Below are positions 1 through 14,369 of a DNA stretch of 64,000 nt, piece after piece (the stretch's first letter is position 1; each line of letters opens with the position of its first letter). A program made the translations under genes and the position numbers. The DNA is from Antedon bifida (taxonomy: Eukaryota; Echinodermata; Crinoidea; Comatulida; Antedonidae), in contig OY727094.1 in assembly GCA_963402885.1 (NCBI GenBank), positions 20,462,501 through 20,526,500 on the forward strand, read 5' to 3'. The notes beneath the pieces were generated by a model. It was given only the letters and a program-made list of their open reading frames with translations, made no database searches and was not told the DNA's origin.

Positions 1-2784
1 TGTTTTTGTGTGAAAAATTTTTGTCGAAATGCTTAAATTGGTCTAAAACGTTTTTAAATACGATATTAAGCTATTTTTGTGCCCTTTGATGTTTTTGTGT
101 GAAAAGTTTTATCGAAATGCTCAAAATGGTCTAAAACTGTTTCTAATGTGATTTTAAGCACTTTGATGTTTTTGTGTAACCAAGTTTCATCGAAATCCTC
201 AAAATGGTCTAAAACGTCTCCAAATGCGATTTGAAGCTATTCTAAGCACTTTGGTGTTTTTATGTTAACAAGTTTTTTCGAAAATCACAAAATGCTCTAA
301 AATGTCTCCAAATGCGATTTGAAGCTATTCTAAGCACTTTGGTGTTTTTATGTTAACAAGTTTTTTCGAAAATCACAAAATGGTCTAAAACGTCTCCAAA
401 TGCGATTTGAAGCTATTCTAAGCACTTTGATGTTTTTATGTTAACAAGGTTTTTCGAAAATCACAAAATGGTCTAAAACGTCTCCAAATGCGATTTGAAG
501 CTATTCTAAGCACTTTGGTGTTTTTATGTTAACAAGTTTTTTCGAAAATCACAAAATGGTCTAAAACGTCTCCAAATGCGATTTGAAGCTATTCTAAGCA
601 CTTTGGTGTTTTTATGTTAACAAGTTTTTTCGAAAATCACAAAATGGTCTAAAATGTCTCCAAATGCGATTTTATGTGAAAAGTTTTGTCGAAATGCTCA
701 AAATGGTCTAAAACGGTTTCTAATGTGATTTTAAGCACTTTGATGTTTTTGTGTAACCAAGTTTCATCGAAATCCTCAAAATGGTCTAAAACGTCTCCAA
801 ATGCGATTTGAAGCTATTCTAAGCACTTTGGTGTTTTTATGTTAACAATTTTTTTCGAAAATCACAAAATGGTCTAAAACGTTTTTAAATACGATATTAA
901 GCTATTTTGTGCACTTTGATGTTTTTGTGTGAAAAATTTTTGTCGAAATGCTTAAATTGGTCTAAAACGTTTTTAAATACGATATTAAGCTATTTTTGTG
1001 CCCTTTGATGTTTTTGTGTGAAAAGTTTTATCGAAATGCTCAAAATGGTCTAAAACTGTTTCTAATGTGATTTTAAGCACTTTGATGTTTTTGTGTAACC
1101 AAGTTTCATCGAAATCCTCAAAATGGTCTAAAACGTCTCCAAATGCGATTTGAAGCTATTCTAAGCACTTTGGTGTTTTTATGTTAACAAGTTTTTTCGA
1201 AAATCACAAAATGCTCTAAAATGTCTCCAAATGCGATTTGAAGCTATTCTAAGCACTTTGGTGTTTTTATGTTAACAAGTTTTTTCGAAAATCACAAAAT
1301 GGTCTAAAACGTCTCCAAATGCGATTTGAAGCTATTCTAAGCACTTTGATGTTTTTATGTTAACAAGGTTTTTCGAAAATCACAAAATGGTCTAAAACGT
1401 CTCCAAATGTGATTTGAAGCTATTCTAAGCACTTTGGTGTTTTTATGTTAACAAGTTTTTTCGAAAATCACAAAATGGTCTAAAACGTTTCCAAATGCGA
1501 TTTGAAGCTATTCTAAGCACTTTGGTGTTTTTATGTTAACAAGTTTTTTCGAAAATCACAAAATGGTCTAAAATGTCTCCAAATGCGATTTTATGTGAAA
1601 AGTTTTGTCGAAATGCTCAAAATGGTCTAAAACGGTTTCTAATGTGATTTTAAGCACTTTGATGTTTTTGTGTAACCAAGTTTCATCGAAATCCTCAAAA
1701 TGGTCTAAAACGTCTCCAAATGCGATTTGAAGCTATTCTAAGCACTTTGGTGTTTTTATGTTAACAATTTTTTTCGAAAATCACAAAATGGTCTAAAACG
1801 TTTTTAAATACGATATTAAGCTATTTTGTGCACTTTGATGTTTTTGTGTGAAAAATTTTTGTCGAAATGCTTAAATTGGTCTAAAACGTTTTTAAATACG
1901 ATATTAAGCTATTTTTGTGCCCTTTGATGTTTTTGTGTGAAAAGTTTTATCGAAATGCTCAAAATGGTCTAAAACTGTTTCTAATGTGATTTTAAGCACT
2001 TTGATGTTTTTGTGTAACCAAGTTTCATCGAAATCCTCAAAATGGTCTAAAACGTCTCCAAATGCGATTTGAAGCTATTCTAAGCACTTTGGTGTTTTTA
2101 TGTTAACAAGTTTTTTCGAAAATCACAAAATGCTCTAAAATGTCTCCAAATGCGATTTGAAGCTATTCTAAGCACTTTGGTGTTTTTATGTTAACAAGTT
2201 TTTTCGAAAATCACAAAATGGTCTAAAACGTCTCCAAATGCGATTTGAAGCTATTCTAAGCACTTTGATGTTTTTATGTTAACAAGGTTTTTCGAAAATC
2301 ACAAAATGGTCTAAAACGTCTCCAAATGTGATTTGAAGCTATTCTAAGCACTTTGGTGTTTTTATGTTAACAAGTTTTTTCGAAAATCAAAAAATGGTCT
2401 AAAACGTTTCCAAATGCGATTTGAAGCTATTCTAAGCACTTTGGTGTTTTTATGTTAACAAGTTTTTTCGAAAATCACAAAATGGTCTAAAATGTCTCCA
2501 AATGCGATTTGAAGCTATTCTGTACACTTTGATGTTTTATGTGAAAAGTTTTGTCGAAATGCTCAAAATGGTCTAAAACGGTTTCTAATGTGATTTTAAG
2601 CACTTTGATGTTTTTGTGTAACCAAGTTTCATCGAAATCCTCAAAATGGTCTAAAACGTCTCCAAATCCGATTTGAAGCTATTCTAAGCACTTTGGTGTT
2701 TTTATGTTAACAATTTTTTTCGAAAATCACAAAATCGTCTAAAACGTTTTTAAAAAGGATATTAAGCTATTTTGTGCTCTTTGA
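1..2784. repeat. 919/946-bp higher-order repeat, three tandem copies
   Basis: The same class B start (TGTTTTTGTGTGAAAAATTT) occurs at 1, 920, 1839 and 2785. Successive steps are therefore 919, 919 and 946 bp. The first two copies share a 27-bp loss where a class A monomer jumps from TGCGATTTT straight to ATGTGAAAAG; the third copy keeps that segment. Each unit holds about 11 monomers, including two of the 78-bp class. The copies differ at only a few bases, which indicates recent amplification of a multimer rather than of single monomers. Confidence 0.9.
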
Positions 2785-4100
2785 TGTTTTTGTGTGAAAA
2801 ATTTTTGTCGAAATGCTTAAATTGGTCTAAAACGTTTTTAAATACGATATTAAGCTATTTTGTGCCCTTTGATGTTTTTGTGTGAAAAGTTTTATCGAAA
2901 TGCTCAAAATGGTCTAAAACGGTTTCTAATGTGATTTTAAGCACTTTGATGTTTTTGTGTAACCAAGTTTTTTTGAAAATCACAAAATGGTCTAAAACGT
3001 CTCCAAATGCGATTTGAAGCTATTCTAAGCACTTTGGTGTTTTTATGTTAACAAGTTTTATCGAAAATCACAAAATGGTCTAAAACGTCTCCAAATGCGA
3101 TTTGAAGCTATTCTAAGCACTTTGGTGTTTTTATGTTAACATGTTTTTTCGAAAATCACAAAATGGTCTAAAATGTCTCCAAATGCGATTTGAAGCTATT
3201 CTAAGCACTTTGGTGTTTTTATGTTAACAAGTTTTTTCGAAAATCACAAAATGGTCTAAAACGTTTTTAAATACGATATTAAGCTATTTTGTGTCCTTTT
3301 ATGTTTTTGTGTGAAAAGTTTAATCGAAATGCTCAAAATGGTCTAAAACGGTTTCTAATGTGAATTTAAGCACTTTGATGTTTTTGTGTAACCAAGTTTT
3401 TTTGAAAATCACAAAATGGTCTAAAACGTCTCCAAATGCGATTTGAAGCTATTCTGTACACTTTGATATTTTTATGTTAAAAAGTTTTTTCGAAATTCAC
3501 AAAATGGTCTAAAACGTCTCCAAATGCGATTTGAAGCTATTCTTAGCACTTTGGTGTATAAATGTTAACAAGTTTTTTGGAAAATCACAAAATGGTCTAA
3601 AACGTCTCCAAATTCGATTTGAAGCTATTCTAAGCACTTTGGTGTTTTTATGTTAACAAGTTTTTTCGAAAATCACAAAATAGTCTAAAATGTCTCCAAA
3701 TGCGATTTGAAGCTATTCTGTACACTTTGATGTTTTGTGTGAAAAGTTTTGTCGAAATGCTCAAAATGGTCTAAAACGGTTTCTAATGTGATTTTAAGCA
3801 CTTTGATGTTTTTGTGTAACCAAGTTTCATCGAAATCCTCAAAATGGTCTAAAACGTCTCCAAATGCGATTTGAAGCTATTCTAAGCACTTTGGTGTTTT
3901 TATGTTAACAAGTTTTTTCGAAAATCACAAAATGCTCTAAAATGTCTCCAAATGCGATTTGAAGCTATTCTAAGCACTTTGGTGTTTTTATGTTAACAAG
4001 TTTTTTCGAAAATCCCAAAATGGTCTAAAACGTCTCCAAATGCGATTTGAAGCTATTCTAAGCACTTTGGTGTTTTTATGTTAACAAGTTTTTTCGAAAA
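1839..4100. repeat. Segment duplicated 56.46 kb downstream (left copy)
   Basis: This stretch reappears near-identically from 58301. Anchors are the B monomer start at 1839/58301, the next one at 2785/59247 (both offset 56,462), the rare TAGTCTAAAA at 3681/60144 and the rare AATCCCAAAA at 4011/60474 (both offset 56,463). The 1-bp offset change is explained by one extra T near 60045. Collinearity seems to continue with gaps: the rare TTTGACG variant lies at 7341 and 63268. Confidence 0.85.
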
Positions 4101-7100
4101 TCACAAAATGGTCTAAAACGTCTCCAAATGCGATTTGAAGCTATTCTAAGCACTTTGGTGTTTTTATGTTAAAAAGTTTTTTCGAAAATCACAAAATGGT
4201 CTCAAATGTCTCCAAATGCGATTTGAAGCTATTCTAAGCACTTTGGTGTTTTTATGTTAACAAGTTTTTTCGAAAATCACAAAATGGTCTAAAATGTCTC
4301 CAAATGCGATTTGAAGCTATTCTGTACACTTTGGTGTTTTTATGTTAACAAGTTTTTTCGAAAATCACAAAATGGTCTAAAACGTCTCCAAATGCGATTT
4401 GAAGCTATTCTAAGCACTTTGGTGTTTTTATGTTAACAAGGTTTTTCGAAAATCACAAAATGGTCTAAAATGACTAAAAATGCGATTTGAAGCTATTCTA
4501 AGCACTTTGGTGTTTTTATGTTAACAAGTTTTTTCAAAAATCACAAAATGGTCTAAAACGTCTCCAAATGCGATTTGAAGCTATTCTAAGCACTTTGATG
4601 TTTTTATGTTAACAAGTTTTTTTGAAAATCACAAAATGGTCTAAAACGTCTCCAAATGCGATTTGAAGCTATTCTAAGCACTTCGGTGTTTTTATGTTAA
4701 CATATTTTTTCGAAAATCACAAAATGGTCTAAAATGTCTCCAAATGCGATTTGAAGCTATTCTGTACACTTTGATGTTTTGTGTGAAAATTTTTTGTCGA
4801 AATGCTCAAAATGGTCTAAAACGGTTTCTAATGTGATTTTAAGCATTTTGATATTTTTGTGTAACCAAGTTTTTTTGAAAATCACAAAATGGTCTAAAAC
4901 GTCTCCAAATGCGATTTGAAGCAATTCTAAGCACTTTGGTGTTTTTATGTTAACAAGTTTTTTCGAAAATCACAAAATGGTCTAAAATGTCTCCAAATGC
5001 GATTTGAAGCTATTCTGTACACTTTGATGTTTTGTGTGAAAAGTTTTGTCGAAATGTTCAAAATGGTCTAAAACGGTTTCTAATGTGATTTTAAGCACTT
5101 TGATGTTTTTGTGTAACTAAGTTTCATCGAAATCCTCAAAATGGTCTAAAACGTCTCCAAATGCGATTTGAAGCTATAAGCACTTTGGTGTTTTTATGTT
5201 AACAAGTTTTTTCGAAAATCACAAAATGCTCTAAAATGTCTCCAAATGCGATTTGAAGCTATTCTAAGCACTTTGGTGTTTTTATGTTAACAAGTTTTTT
5301 CGAAAATCACAAAATGGTCTAAAACGTCTCCAAATGCGATTTGAAGCTATTCTAAGCACTTTGGTGTTTTTATGTTAACAAGTTTTTTCGAAAATCACAA
5401 AATGGTCTAAAACGTCTCCAAATGCGATTTGAAGCTATTCTAAGCACTTTGGTGTTTTTATGTTAACAAGTTTTTTCGAAAATCACAAAATGGTCTAAAA
5501 TGTCTCCAAATGCGATTTTATGTGAAAAGTTTTGTCGAAATGCTCAAAATGGTCTAAAACGGTTTCTAATGTGATTTCAAATCAAGCTATTCTTAGCACT
5601 TTGGTGTATAAATGTTAACAAGTTTTTTGGAAAATCACAAAATGGTCTAAAACGTCTCCAAATGCGATTTGAAGCTATTCTAAGCACTTTGGTGTTTTTA
5701 TGTTAACAAGTTTTTTCGAAAATCACAAAATGGTCTAAAATGTCTCCAAATGCGATTTGAAGCTATTCTAAGCACTTTGGTGTTTTTATGTTAACAATTT
5801 TTTTTCGAAAATCACAAAATGGTCTAAAACGTTTTTAAATACGATATTAAGCTATTTTGTGCACTTTGATGTTTTTGTGTGAAAATTTTTTGTCGAAATG
5901 CTTAAATTGGTCTAAAACGTTTTTAAATACGATATTAAGCTATTTTTGTGCCCTTTGATGTTTTTGTGTGAAAAGTTTTATCGAAATGCTCAAAATGGTC
6001 TAAAACTGTTTCTAATGTGATTTTAAGCACTTTGATGTTTTTGTGTAACCAAGTTTCATCGAAATCCTCAAAATGGTCTAAAACGTCTCCAAATGCGATT
6101 TGAAGCTATTCTAAGCACTTTGGTGTTTTTATGTTAACAAGTTTTTTCGAAAATCACAAAATGCTCTAAAATGTCTCCAAATGCGATTTGAAGCTATTCT
6201 AAGCACTTTGGTGTTTTTATGTTAACAAGTTTTTTCGAAAATCACAAAATGGTCTAAAACGTCTCCAAATGCGATTTGAAGCTATTCTAAGCACTTTGAT
6301 GTTTTTATGTTAACAAGGTTTTTCGAAAATCACAAAATGGTCTAAAACGTCTCCAAATGCGATTTGAAGCTATTCTAAGCACTTTGGTGTTTTTATGTTA
6401 ACAAGTTTTTTCGAAAATCAAAAAATGGTCTAAAACGTTTCCAAATGCGATTTGAAGCTATTCTAAGCACTTTGGTGTTTTTATGTTAACAAGTTTTTTC
6501 GAAAATCACAAAATGGTCTAAAATGTCTCCAAATGCGATTTGAAGCTATTCTGTACACTTTGATGTTTTATGTGAAAAGTTTTGTCGAAATGCTCAAAAT
6601 GGTCTAAAACGGTTTCTAATGTGATTTTAAGCACTTTGATGTTTTTGTGTAACCAAGTTTCATCGAAATCCTCAAAATGGTCTAAAACGTCTCCAAATCC
6701 GATTTGAAGCTATTCTAAGCACTTTGGTGTTTTTATGTTAACAATTTTTTTCGAAAATCACAAAATGGTCTAAAACGTTTTTAAATACGATATTAAGCTA
6801 TTTTGTGCTCTTTGATGTTTTTGTGTGAAAATTTTTTGTCGAAATGCTCAAAATGGTCTAAAACGGTTTCTAATGTGATTTTAAGCATTTTGATATTTTT
6901 GTGTAACCAAGTTTTTTTGAAAATCACAAAATGGTCTAAAACGTCTCCAAATGCGATTTGAAGCAATTCTAAGCACTTTGGTGTTTTTATGTTAACAAGT
7001 TTTTTCGAAAATCACAAAATGGTCTAAAATGTCTCCAAATGCGATTTGAAGCTATTCTGTACACTTTGATGTTTTGTGTGAAAAATTTTTGTCGAAATGC

Positions 7101-8210
7101 TCAAAATGGTCTAAAACGTTTTTAAATACGATATTAAGCTATTTTGTGCCCTTTGATGTTTTTGTGTGAAATGTTTTATCGAAATGCTCAAAATGGTCTA
7201 AAACGGTTTCTAATGTGATTTTAAGCATTTTGATATTTTTGTGTAACCAAGTTTTTTTGAAAATCACAAAATGGTCTAAAACGTCTCCAAATGCGATTTA
7301 AAGCTATTCTAAGCACTTTGGTGTTTTTATGTTAACAAATTTTGACGAAAATCACAAAATGGTCTAAAACGTCTCCAAATGCGATTTGAAGCTATTCTGT
7401 ACACTTTGATGTTTTTATGTTAACAAGTTTTTTCGAAAATCACAAAATGGTCTAAAACGTCTCCAAACGCGATTTGAAGCTATTCTAAGCACTTTGGTGT
7501 TTTTATGTTAACAAGTTTTTTCGAAAATCACAAAATGGTCTAAAATGTCTCCAAATGCGATTTGAAGCTATTCTGTACACTTTGATGTTTTGTGTGAAAA
7601 GTTTTGTCGAAATGCTCAAAATGGTCTAAAACGGTTTCTAATGTGATTTTAAGCACTTTGATGTTTTTGTGTAACCAAGTTTCATCGACATCCTCAAAAT
7701 GGTCTAAAACGTCTCCAAATGCGATTTGAAGCTATTCTAAGCACTTTGGTGTTTTTATGTTAACAAGTTTTTTCGAAAATCACAAAATGGTCTAAAACGT
7801 CTCCAAATGCGATTTGAAGCTATTCTAAGCACTTTGGTGTTTTTATGTTAACAAGTTTTTTCGGAAATCACAAAATGGTCTAAAACGTCTCCAAATGCGA
7901 TTTGAAGCTATTCTGTACACTTTGATGTTTTTATGTTAACAAGTTTTTTCGAAAATCACAAAATGGTCTAAAACGTCTCCAAATGCGATTTGAAGCTATT
8001 CTAAGCACTTTGGTGTTTTTATGTTAACAAGTTTTTTCGAAAATCACAAAATGGTCTAAAACGTCTCCAAATGCGATTTGAAGCTCTTCTAAGCACTTTG
8101 GTGTTTTTATGTTAACAAGTTTTTTCGAAAATCACAAAATGGTCTAAAACGTCTCCAAATGCGATTTGAAGCTATTCTAAGCACTTTGGTGTTTTTATGT
8201 TAACAAGGTT

Positions 8211-8810
8211 TTTCGAAAATCACAAAATGGTCTCAAATATCTAAAAATGCTATTTGAAGCTATTCTAAGCACTTTGGTGTTTTTATGTTAACAAGTTTTT
8301 TCGAAAATCACAAAATGCTCTAAAATGTCTCCAAATGCGATTTGAAGCTATTCTAAGCACTTTGGTGTTTTTATATTAACAAGTTTTTTCGAAAATCACA
8401 AAATGGTCTAAAACGTCTCCAAATGCGATTTGAAGCTATTCTAAGCACTTTGGTGTTTTTATGTTAACAAGTTTTTTCGAAAATCACAAAATGGTCTAAA
8501 ACGTCTCCAAATGCGATTTGAAGCTATTCTAAGCACTTTGGTGTTTTTATGTTAACAAGGTTTTTCGAAAATCACAAAATGGTCTCAAATATCTAAAAAT
8601 GCTATTTGAAGCTATTCTAAGCACTTTGGTGTTTTTATGTTAACAAGTTTTTTCGAAAATCACAAAATGGTCTAAAACGTCTCCAAATGCGATTTGAAGC
8701 TATTCTAAGCACTTTGGTGTTTTTATGTTAACAAGGTTTTTCGAAAATCACAAAATGGTCTCAAATATCTAAAAATGCTATTTGAAGCTATTCTAAGCAC
8801 TTTGGTGTTT
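8211..8810. repeat. Exact 2- and 4-monomer duplications
   Basis: The unusual variant TCTCAAATATCTAAAAATGC occurs at 8231, 8583 and 8759. The spacings of 352 and 176 bp equal exactly four and two 88-bp monomers. This is what in-register unequal exchange between sister arrays is expected to leave. Confidence 0.85.
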
Positions 8811-9086
8811 TTATGTTAACAAGTTTTTTCGAAAATCACAAAATGGTCTAAAACGTCTCCAAATGCGATTTGAAGCTATTCTAAGCACTTTGGTGTTTTT
8901 ATGTTAACAAGTTTTTTCGGAAATCACAAAATGGTCTAAAACGTCTCCAAATGCGATTTGAAGCTATTCTGTACACTTTGATGTTTTTATGTTAACAAGT
9001 TTTTTCGAAAATCACAAAATGGTCTAAAACGTCTCCAAATGCGATTTGAAGCTATTCTAAGCACTTTGGTGTTTTTATGTTAACAA

Positions 9087-11702
9087 GTTTTTTCGAAAAT
9101 CACAAAATGGTCTAAAACGTCTCCAAATGCGATTTGAAGCTCTTCTAAGCACTTTGGTGTTTTTATGTTAACAAGTTTTTTCGAAAATCACAAAATGGTC
9201 TAAAATGTCTCCAAATGCGATTTGAAGCTATTCTGTACACTTTGATGTTTAGAGTGAAACATTTTTGTCGAAATGCTCAAAATGGTCTAAAACGTTTTTA
9301 AATACGATATTAAGCTATTTTGTGCTCTTTGGTGTTTTTGTGTGAAAATTTTTTGTCGAAATGCTTAAATTGGTCTAAAACGTTTTTAAATACGATATTA
9401 AGCTATTTTGTGCCCTTTGATGTTTTTGTGTGAAAAGTTTTATCGAAATGCTCAAAATGGTCTAAAACGGTTTCTAATGTGATTTTAAGCACTTTGATGT
9501 TTTTGTGTAACCAACTTTTTTCGAAAATCACAAAATGGTCTAAAACGTCTCCAAATGCGATTTGAAGCTATTCTAAGCACTTTGGTGTTTTTATGTTAAC
9601 ATGTTTTTTCGAAAATCACAAAATGGTCTAAAATGTCTCCAAATGCGATTTGAAGCTATTCTAAGCACTTTGGTGTTTTTATGTTAACAAGTTTTGTCGA
9701 AAATCACAAAATGGTCTAAAACGTTTTTAAATACGATATTAAGCTATTTTGTGCTCTTTGATGTTTTTGTGTAAAAAATTTTTGTCGAAATGCTCAAAAT
9801 GGTCTAAAACGTTTTTAAATACGATATTAAGCTATTTTGTGTCCTTTTATGTTTTTGTGTGAAAAGTTTAATCGAAATGCTCAAAGTGGTCTAAAACGGT
9901 TTCTAATGTGAATTTAAGCACTTTGATGTTTTTGTGTAACCAAGTTTTTTTGAAAATCACAAAATGGTCTAAAACGTCTCCAAATGCGATTTGAAGCTAT
10001 TCTGTACACTTTGATATTTTTATGTTAAAAAGTTTTTTCGAAATTCACAAAATGGTCTAAAACGTCTCCAAATGCGATTTGAAGCTATTCTTAGCACTTT
10101 GGTGTATAAATGTTTAACAAGTTTTTTGGAAAATCACAAAATGGTCTAAAACGTCTCCAAATGCGATTTGAAGCTATTCTTAGCACTTTCGTGTTTTTAT
10201 GTTAACAAGTTTTTCGAAAATCACAAAATGGTCTAAAACGTCTCCAAATGCGATTTGAAGCTATTCTAAGCACTTTGATGTTTTTATGTTAACAAGTTTT
10301 TTCGAAAATCACAAAATGGTCTAAAACGTTTTTAAATACGATATTAAGCTATTTTGTGTCCTTTTATGTTTTTGTGTGAAAAGTTTAATCGAAATGCTCA
10401 AAATGGTCTAAAACGGTTTCTAATGTGAATTTAAGCACTTTGATGTTTTTGTGTAACCAAGTTTTTTCGAAAATCACAAAATGGTCTAAAACGTCTCCAA
10501 ATGCGATTTGAAGCTCTTCTAAGCACTTTGGTGTTTTTATGTTAACAAGTTTTTTCGAAAATCACAAAATGGTCTAAAATGTCTCCAAATGCGATTTGAA
10601 GCTATTCTGTACACTTTGATGTTTAGAGTGAAACATTTTTGTCGAAATGCTCAAAATGGTCTAAAACGTTTTTAAATACGATATTAAGCTATTTTGTGCT
10701 CTTTGGTGTTTTTGTGTGAAAAATTTTTGTCGAAATGCTTAAATTGGTCTAAAACGTTTTTAAATACGATATTAAGCTATTTTGTGCCCTTTGATGTTTT
10801 TGTGTGAAAAGTTTTATCGAAATGCTCAAAATGGTCTAAAACGGTTTCTAATGTGATTTTAAGCACTTTGATGTTTTTGTGTAACCAACTTTTTTCGAAA
10901 ATCACAAAATGGTCTAAAACGTCTCCAAATGCGATTTGAAGCTATTCTAAGCACTTTGGTGTTTTTATGTTAACATGTTTTTTCGAAAATCACAAAATGG
11001 TCTAAAATGTCTCCAAATGCGATTTGAAGCTATTCTAAGCACTTTGGTGTTTTGATGTTAACAAGTTTTGTCGAAAATCACAAAATGGTCTAAAACGTTT
11101 TTAAATACGATATTAAGCTATTTTGTGCTCTTTGATGTTTTTGTGTAAAAAATTTTTGTCGAAATGCTCAAAATGGTCTAAAACGTTTTTAAATACGATA
11201 TTAAGCTATTTTGTGTCCTTTTATGTTTTTGTGTGAAAAGTTTAATCGAAATGCTCAAAGTGGTCTAAAACGGTTTCTAATGTGAATTTAAGCACTTTGA
11301 TGTTTTTGTGTAACCAAGTTTTTTTGAAAATCACAAAATGGTCTAAAACGTCTCCAAATGCGATTTGAAGCTATTCTGTACACTTTGATATTTTTATGTT
11401 AAAAAGTTTTTTCGAAATTCACAAAATGGTCTAAAACGTCTCCAAATGCGATTTGAAGCTATTCTTAGCACTTTGGTGTATAAATGTTTAACAAGTTTTT
11501 TGGAAAATCACAAAATGGTCTAAAACGTCTCCAAATGCGATTTGAAGCTATTCTTAGCACTTTCGTGTTTTTATGTTAACAAGTTTTTCGAAAATCACAA
11601 AATGGTCTAAAACGTCTCCAAATGCGATTTGAAGCTATTCTAAGCACTTTGATGTTTTTATGTTAACAAGTTTTTTCGAAAATCACAAAATGGTCTAAAA
11701 CG
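9087..11702. repeat. 1,374-bp tandem duplication
   Basis: 9087-10328 recurs as 10461-11702. Diagnostic variants in both copies are GTTTAGAGTGAAACATTTTT (9247 and 10621) and the extra-T form TGTTTAACAA (10111 and 11485), all at an offset of 1,374. The 132 bp at 10329-10460 between the copies is ordinary satellite. Confidence 0.85.
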
Positions 11703-14369
11703 TCTCCAAATGCGATTTGAAGCTATTCTAAGCACTTTGGTGTTTTTATGTTAACAAGTTTTTTCGAAAATCACAAAATGGTCTAAAACGTCTCCAAATG
11801 CGATTTGAAGCTATTCTAAGCACTTTGGTGTTTTTATGTTAACAAGTTTTTTCGAAAATCACAAAATGGTCTAAAATGTCTCCAAATGCGATTTGAAGCT
11901 ATTCTGTACACTTTGATGTTTTGTGTGAAAAGTTTTGTCGAAATGTTCAAAATGGTCTAAAACGGTTTCTAATGTGATTTTAAGCACTTTGATGTTTTTG
12001 TGTAACCAAGTTTCATCGAAATCCTCAAAATGGTCTAAAACGTCTCCAAATGCGATTTGAAGCTATTCTAAGCACTTTGGTGTTTTTATGTTAACAAGTT
12101 TTTTCGAAAATCACAAAATGCTCTAAAATGTCTCAAAATGCGATTTGAAGCTATTCTAAGCACTTTGGTGTTTTTATGTTAACAAGTTTTTTCGAAAATC
12201 ACAAAATGGTCTAAAACGTCTCCAAATGCGTTTTGAAGCTATTCTAAGCACTTTGGTGTTTTTATGTTAACAAGTTATTTCGAAAATCACAAAATGGTCT
12301 AAAACGTATCCAAATGCGATTTGAAGCTATTCTAAGCACTTTGGTGTTTTTATGTTAACAAGTTTTTTTGAAAATCACAAAATGGTCCAAAACGTCTCCA
12401 AATGCGATTTGAAGCCATTCTAAGCACTTTGGTGTTTTTATGTTAACAAGTTATTTCGAAAATCACAAAATGGTCTAAAATGTCTCCAAATGCGATTTGA
12501 AGCTATTCTAAGCACTTTGTTGTTTTTATGTTAACAAGTTTTTTCGAAAATCACAAAATGGTCTAAAACGTCTCCAAATGCGATTTGAAGCTATTCTAAG
12601 CACTTTGGTGTTTTTATGTTAACAAATTTTTTCGAAAATCACAAAATGGTCTAAAATGTCTCCAAATGCGATTTAAAGCTATTCTGTACACTTTGATGTT
12701 TTGTGTGAAAAATGTTTGTCGAAATGCTCAAAATGGTCTAAAACGTTTTTAAATACGATATTAAGCTATTTTGTGCTCTTTGATGTTTTTGTGTGAAAAA
12801 TTTTTGTCGAAATGCTCAAAATGGTCTAAAACGTTTTTAAATACGATATTAAGCTATTTTGTGCCCTTTGATGTTTTTGTGTGAAAAGTTTTATCGAAAT
12901 GCTCAAAATGGTCTAAAACGGTTTCTAATGTGATTTTAAGCACTTTGATGTTTTTGTGTAACCAAGTTTCATCGAAATCCTCAAAATGGTCTAAAACGTC
13001 TCCAAATGCGATTTGAAACTATTCTAAGCACTTTGGTGTTTTTATGTTAACAAGTTTTTTCGAAAATCACAAAATGCTCTAAAATGTCTCAAAATGCGAT
13101 TTGAAGCTATTCTAAGCACTTTGGTGTTTTTATGTTAACAAGTTTTTTCGAAAATCACAAAATGGTCTAAAATGTCTCCAAATGCGATTTGAAGCTTTTC
13201 TAAGCACTTTGATGTTTTGTGTGAAAAATTTTTGTCGAAATGCTCGAAATGGTCTAAAACGTTTTTAAATACGATATTAAGCTATTTTGTGCTCTTTGAT
13301 GTTTTTGTGTAAAAAATGTTTGTCGAAATGCTCAAAATGGTCTAAAACGTTTTTAAATACGATATTAAGCTATTTTGTGTCCTTTTATGTATTTGTGTGA
13401 AAAGTTTAATCGAAATGCTCAAAATGGTCTAAAACGGTTTCTAATGTGAATTTAAGCATTTTGATGTTTTTGTGTAACCAAGTTTTTTTGAAAATCACAA
13501 AATGGTCTAAAACGTCTCCAAATGCGATTTGAAGCTATTCTGTACACTTTGATGTTTTTATGTTAAAAAGTTTTTTCGAAAATCACAAAATGGTCTAAAA
13601 CGTCTCCAAATGCGATTTGAAGCTATTCTTAGCACTTTGGTGTTTTTATGTTAACAAGTTTTTCGAAAATCACAAAATGGTCTAAAACGTCTCCAAATGC
13701 GATTTGAAGCTATTCTAAGCACTTTGATGTTTTTATGTTAACAAGTTTTTCGAAAATCACAAAATGGTCTAAAACGTCTCCAAATGCGATTTGAAGCTAT
13801 TCTAAGCACTTTGGTGTTTTTATGTTAACAAGGTTTTTCGAAAATCATAAAATGGTCTAAAATGTCTAAAAATGCGATTTGAAGCTATTCTAAGCACTTT
13901 GGTGTTTTTATGTTAACTAGTTTTTTCAAAAATCACAAAATGGTCTAAAACGTCTCCAAATGCGATTTGAAGCTATTCTAAGCACTTTGGTGTTTTTGTG
14001 TTAACATATTTTTTCGAAAATCACAAAATGGTCTAAAATGTCTCCAAATGCGATTTGAAGCTATTCTAAGCACTTTGGTGTTTTTATGTTAACAAGTTTT
14101 TTCGAAAATCACAAAATGGTCTAAAATGTCTCCAAATGCGATTTGAAGCTATTCTGTACACTTTGGTGTTTTTATGTTAACAAGTTTTTTCGAAAATCAC
14201 AAAATGGTCTAAAACGTCTCCAAATGCGATTTGAAGCTATTCTAAGCACTTTGGTGTTTTTATGTTAACAAGGTTTTTCGAAAATCACAAAATGGTCTAA
14301 AATGACTAAAAATGCGATTTGAAGCTATTCTAAGCACTTTGGTGTTTTTATGTTAACAAGTTTTTTCAA

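Noticed and set aside
3550-3560. TATAAATG words in GGTGTATAAATG monomers as promoters
   Set aside because: They are ordinary point variants of the A class, repeated only because the monomers were copied, and lack other promoter context.
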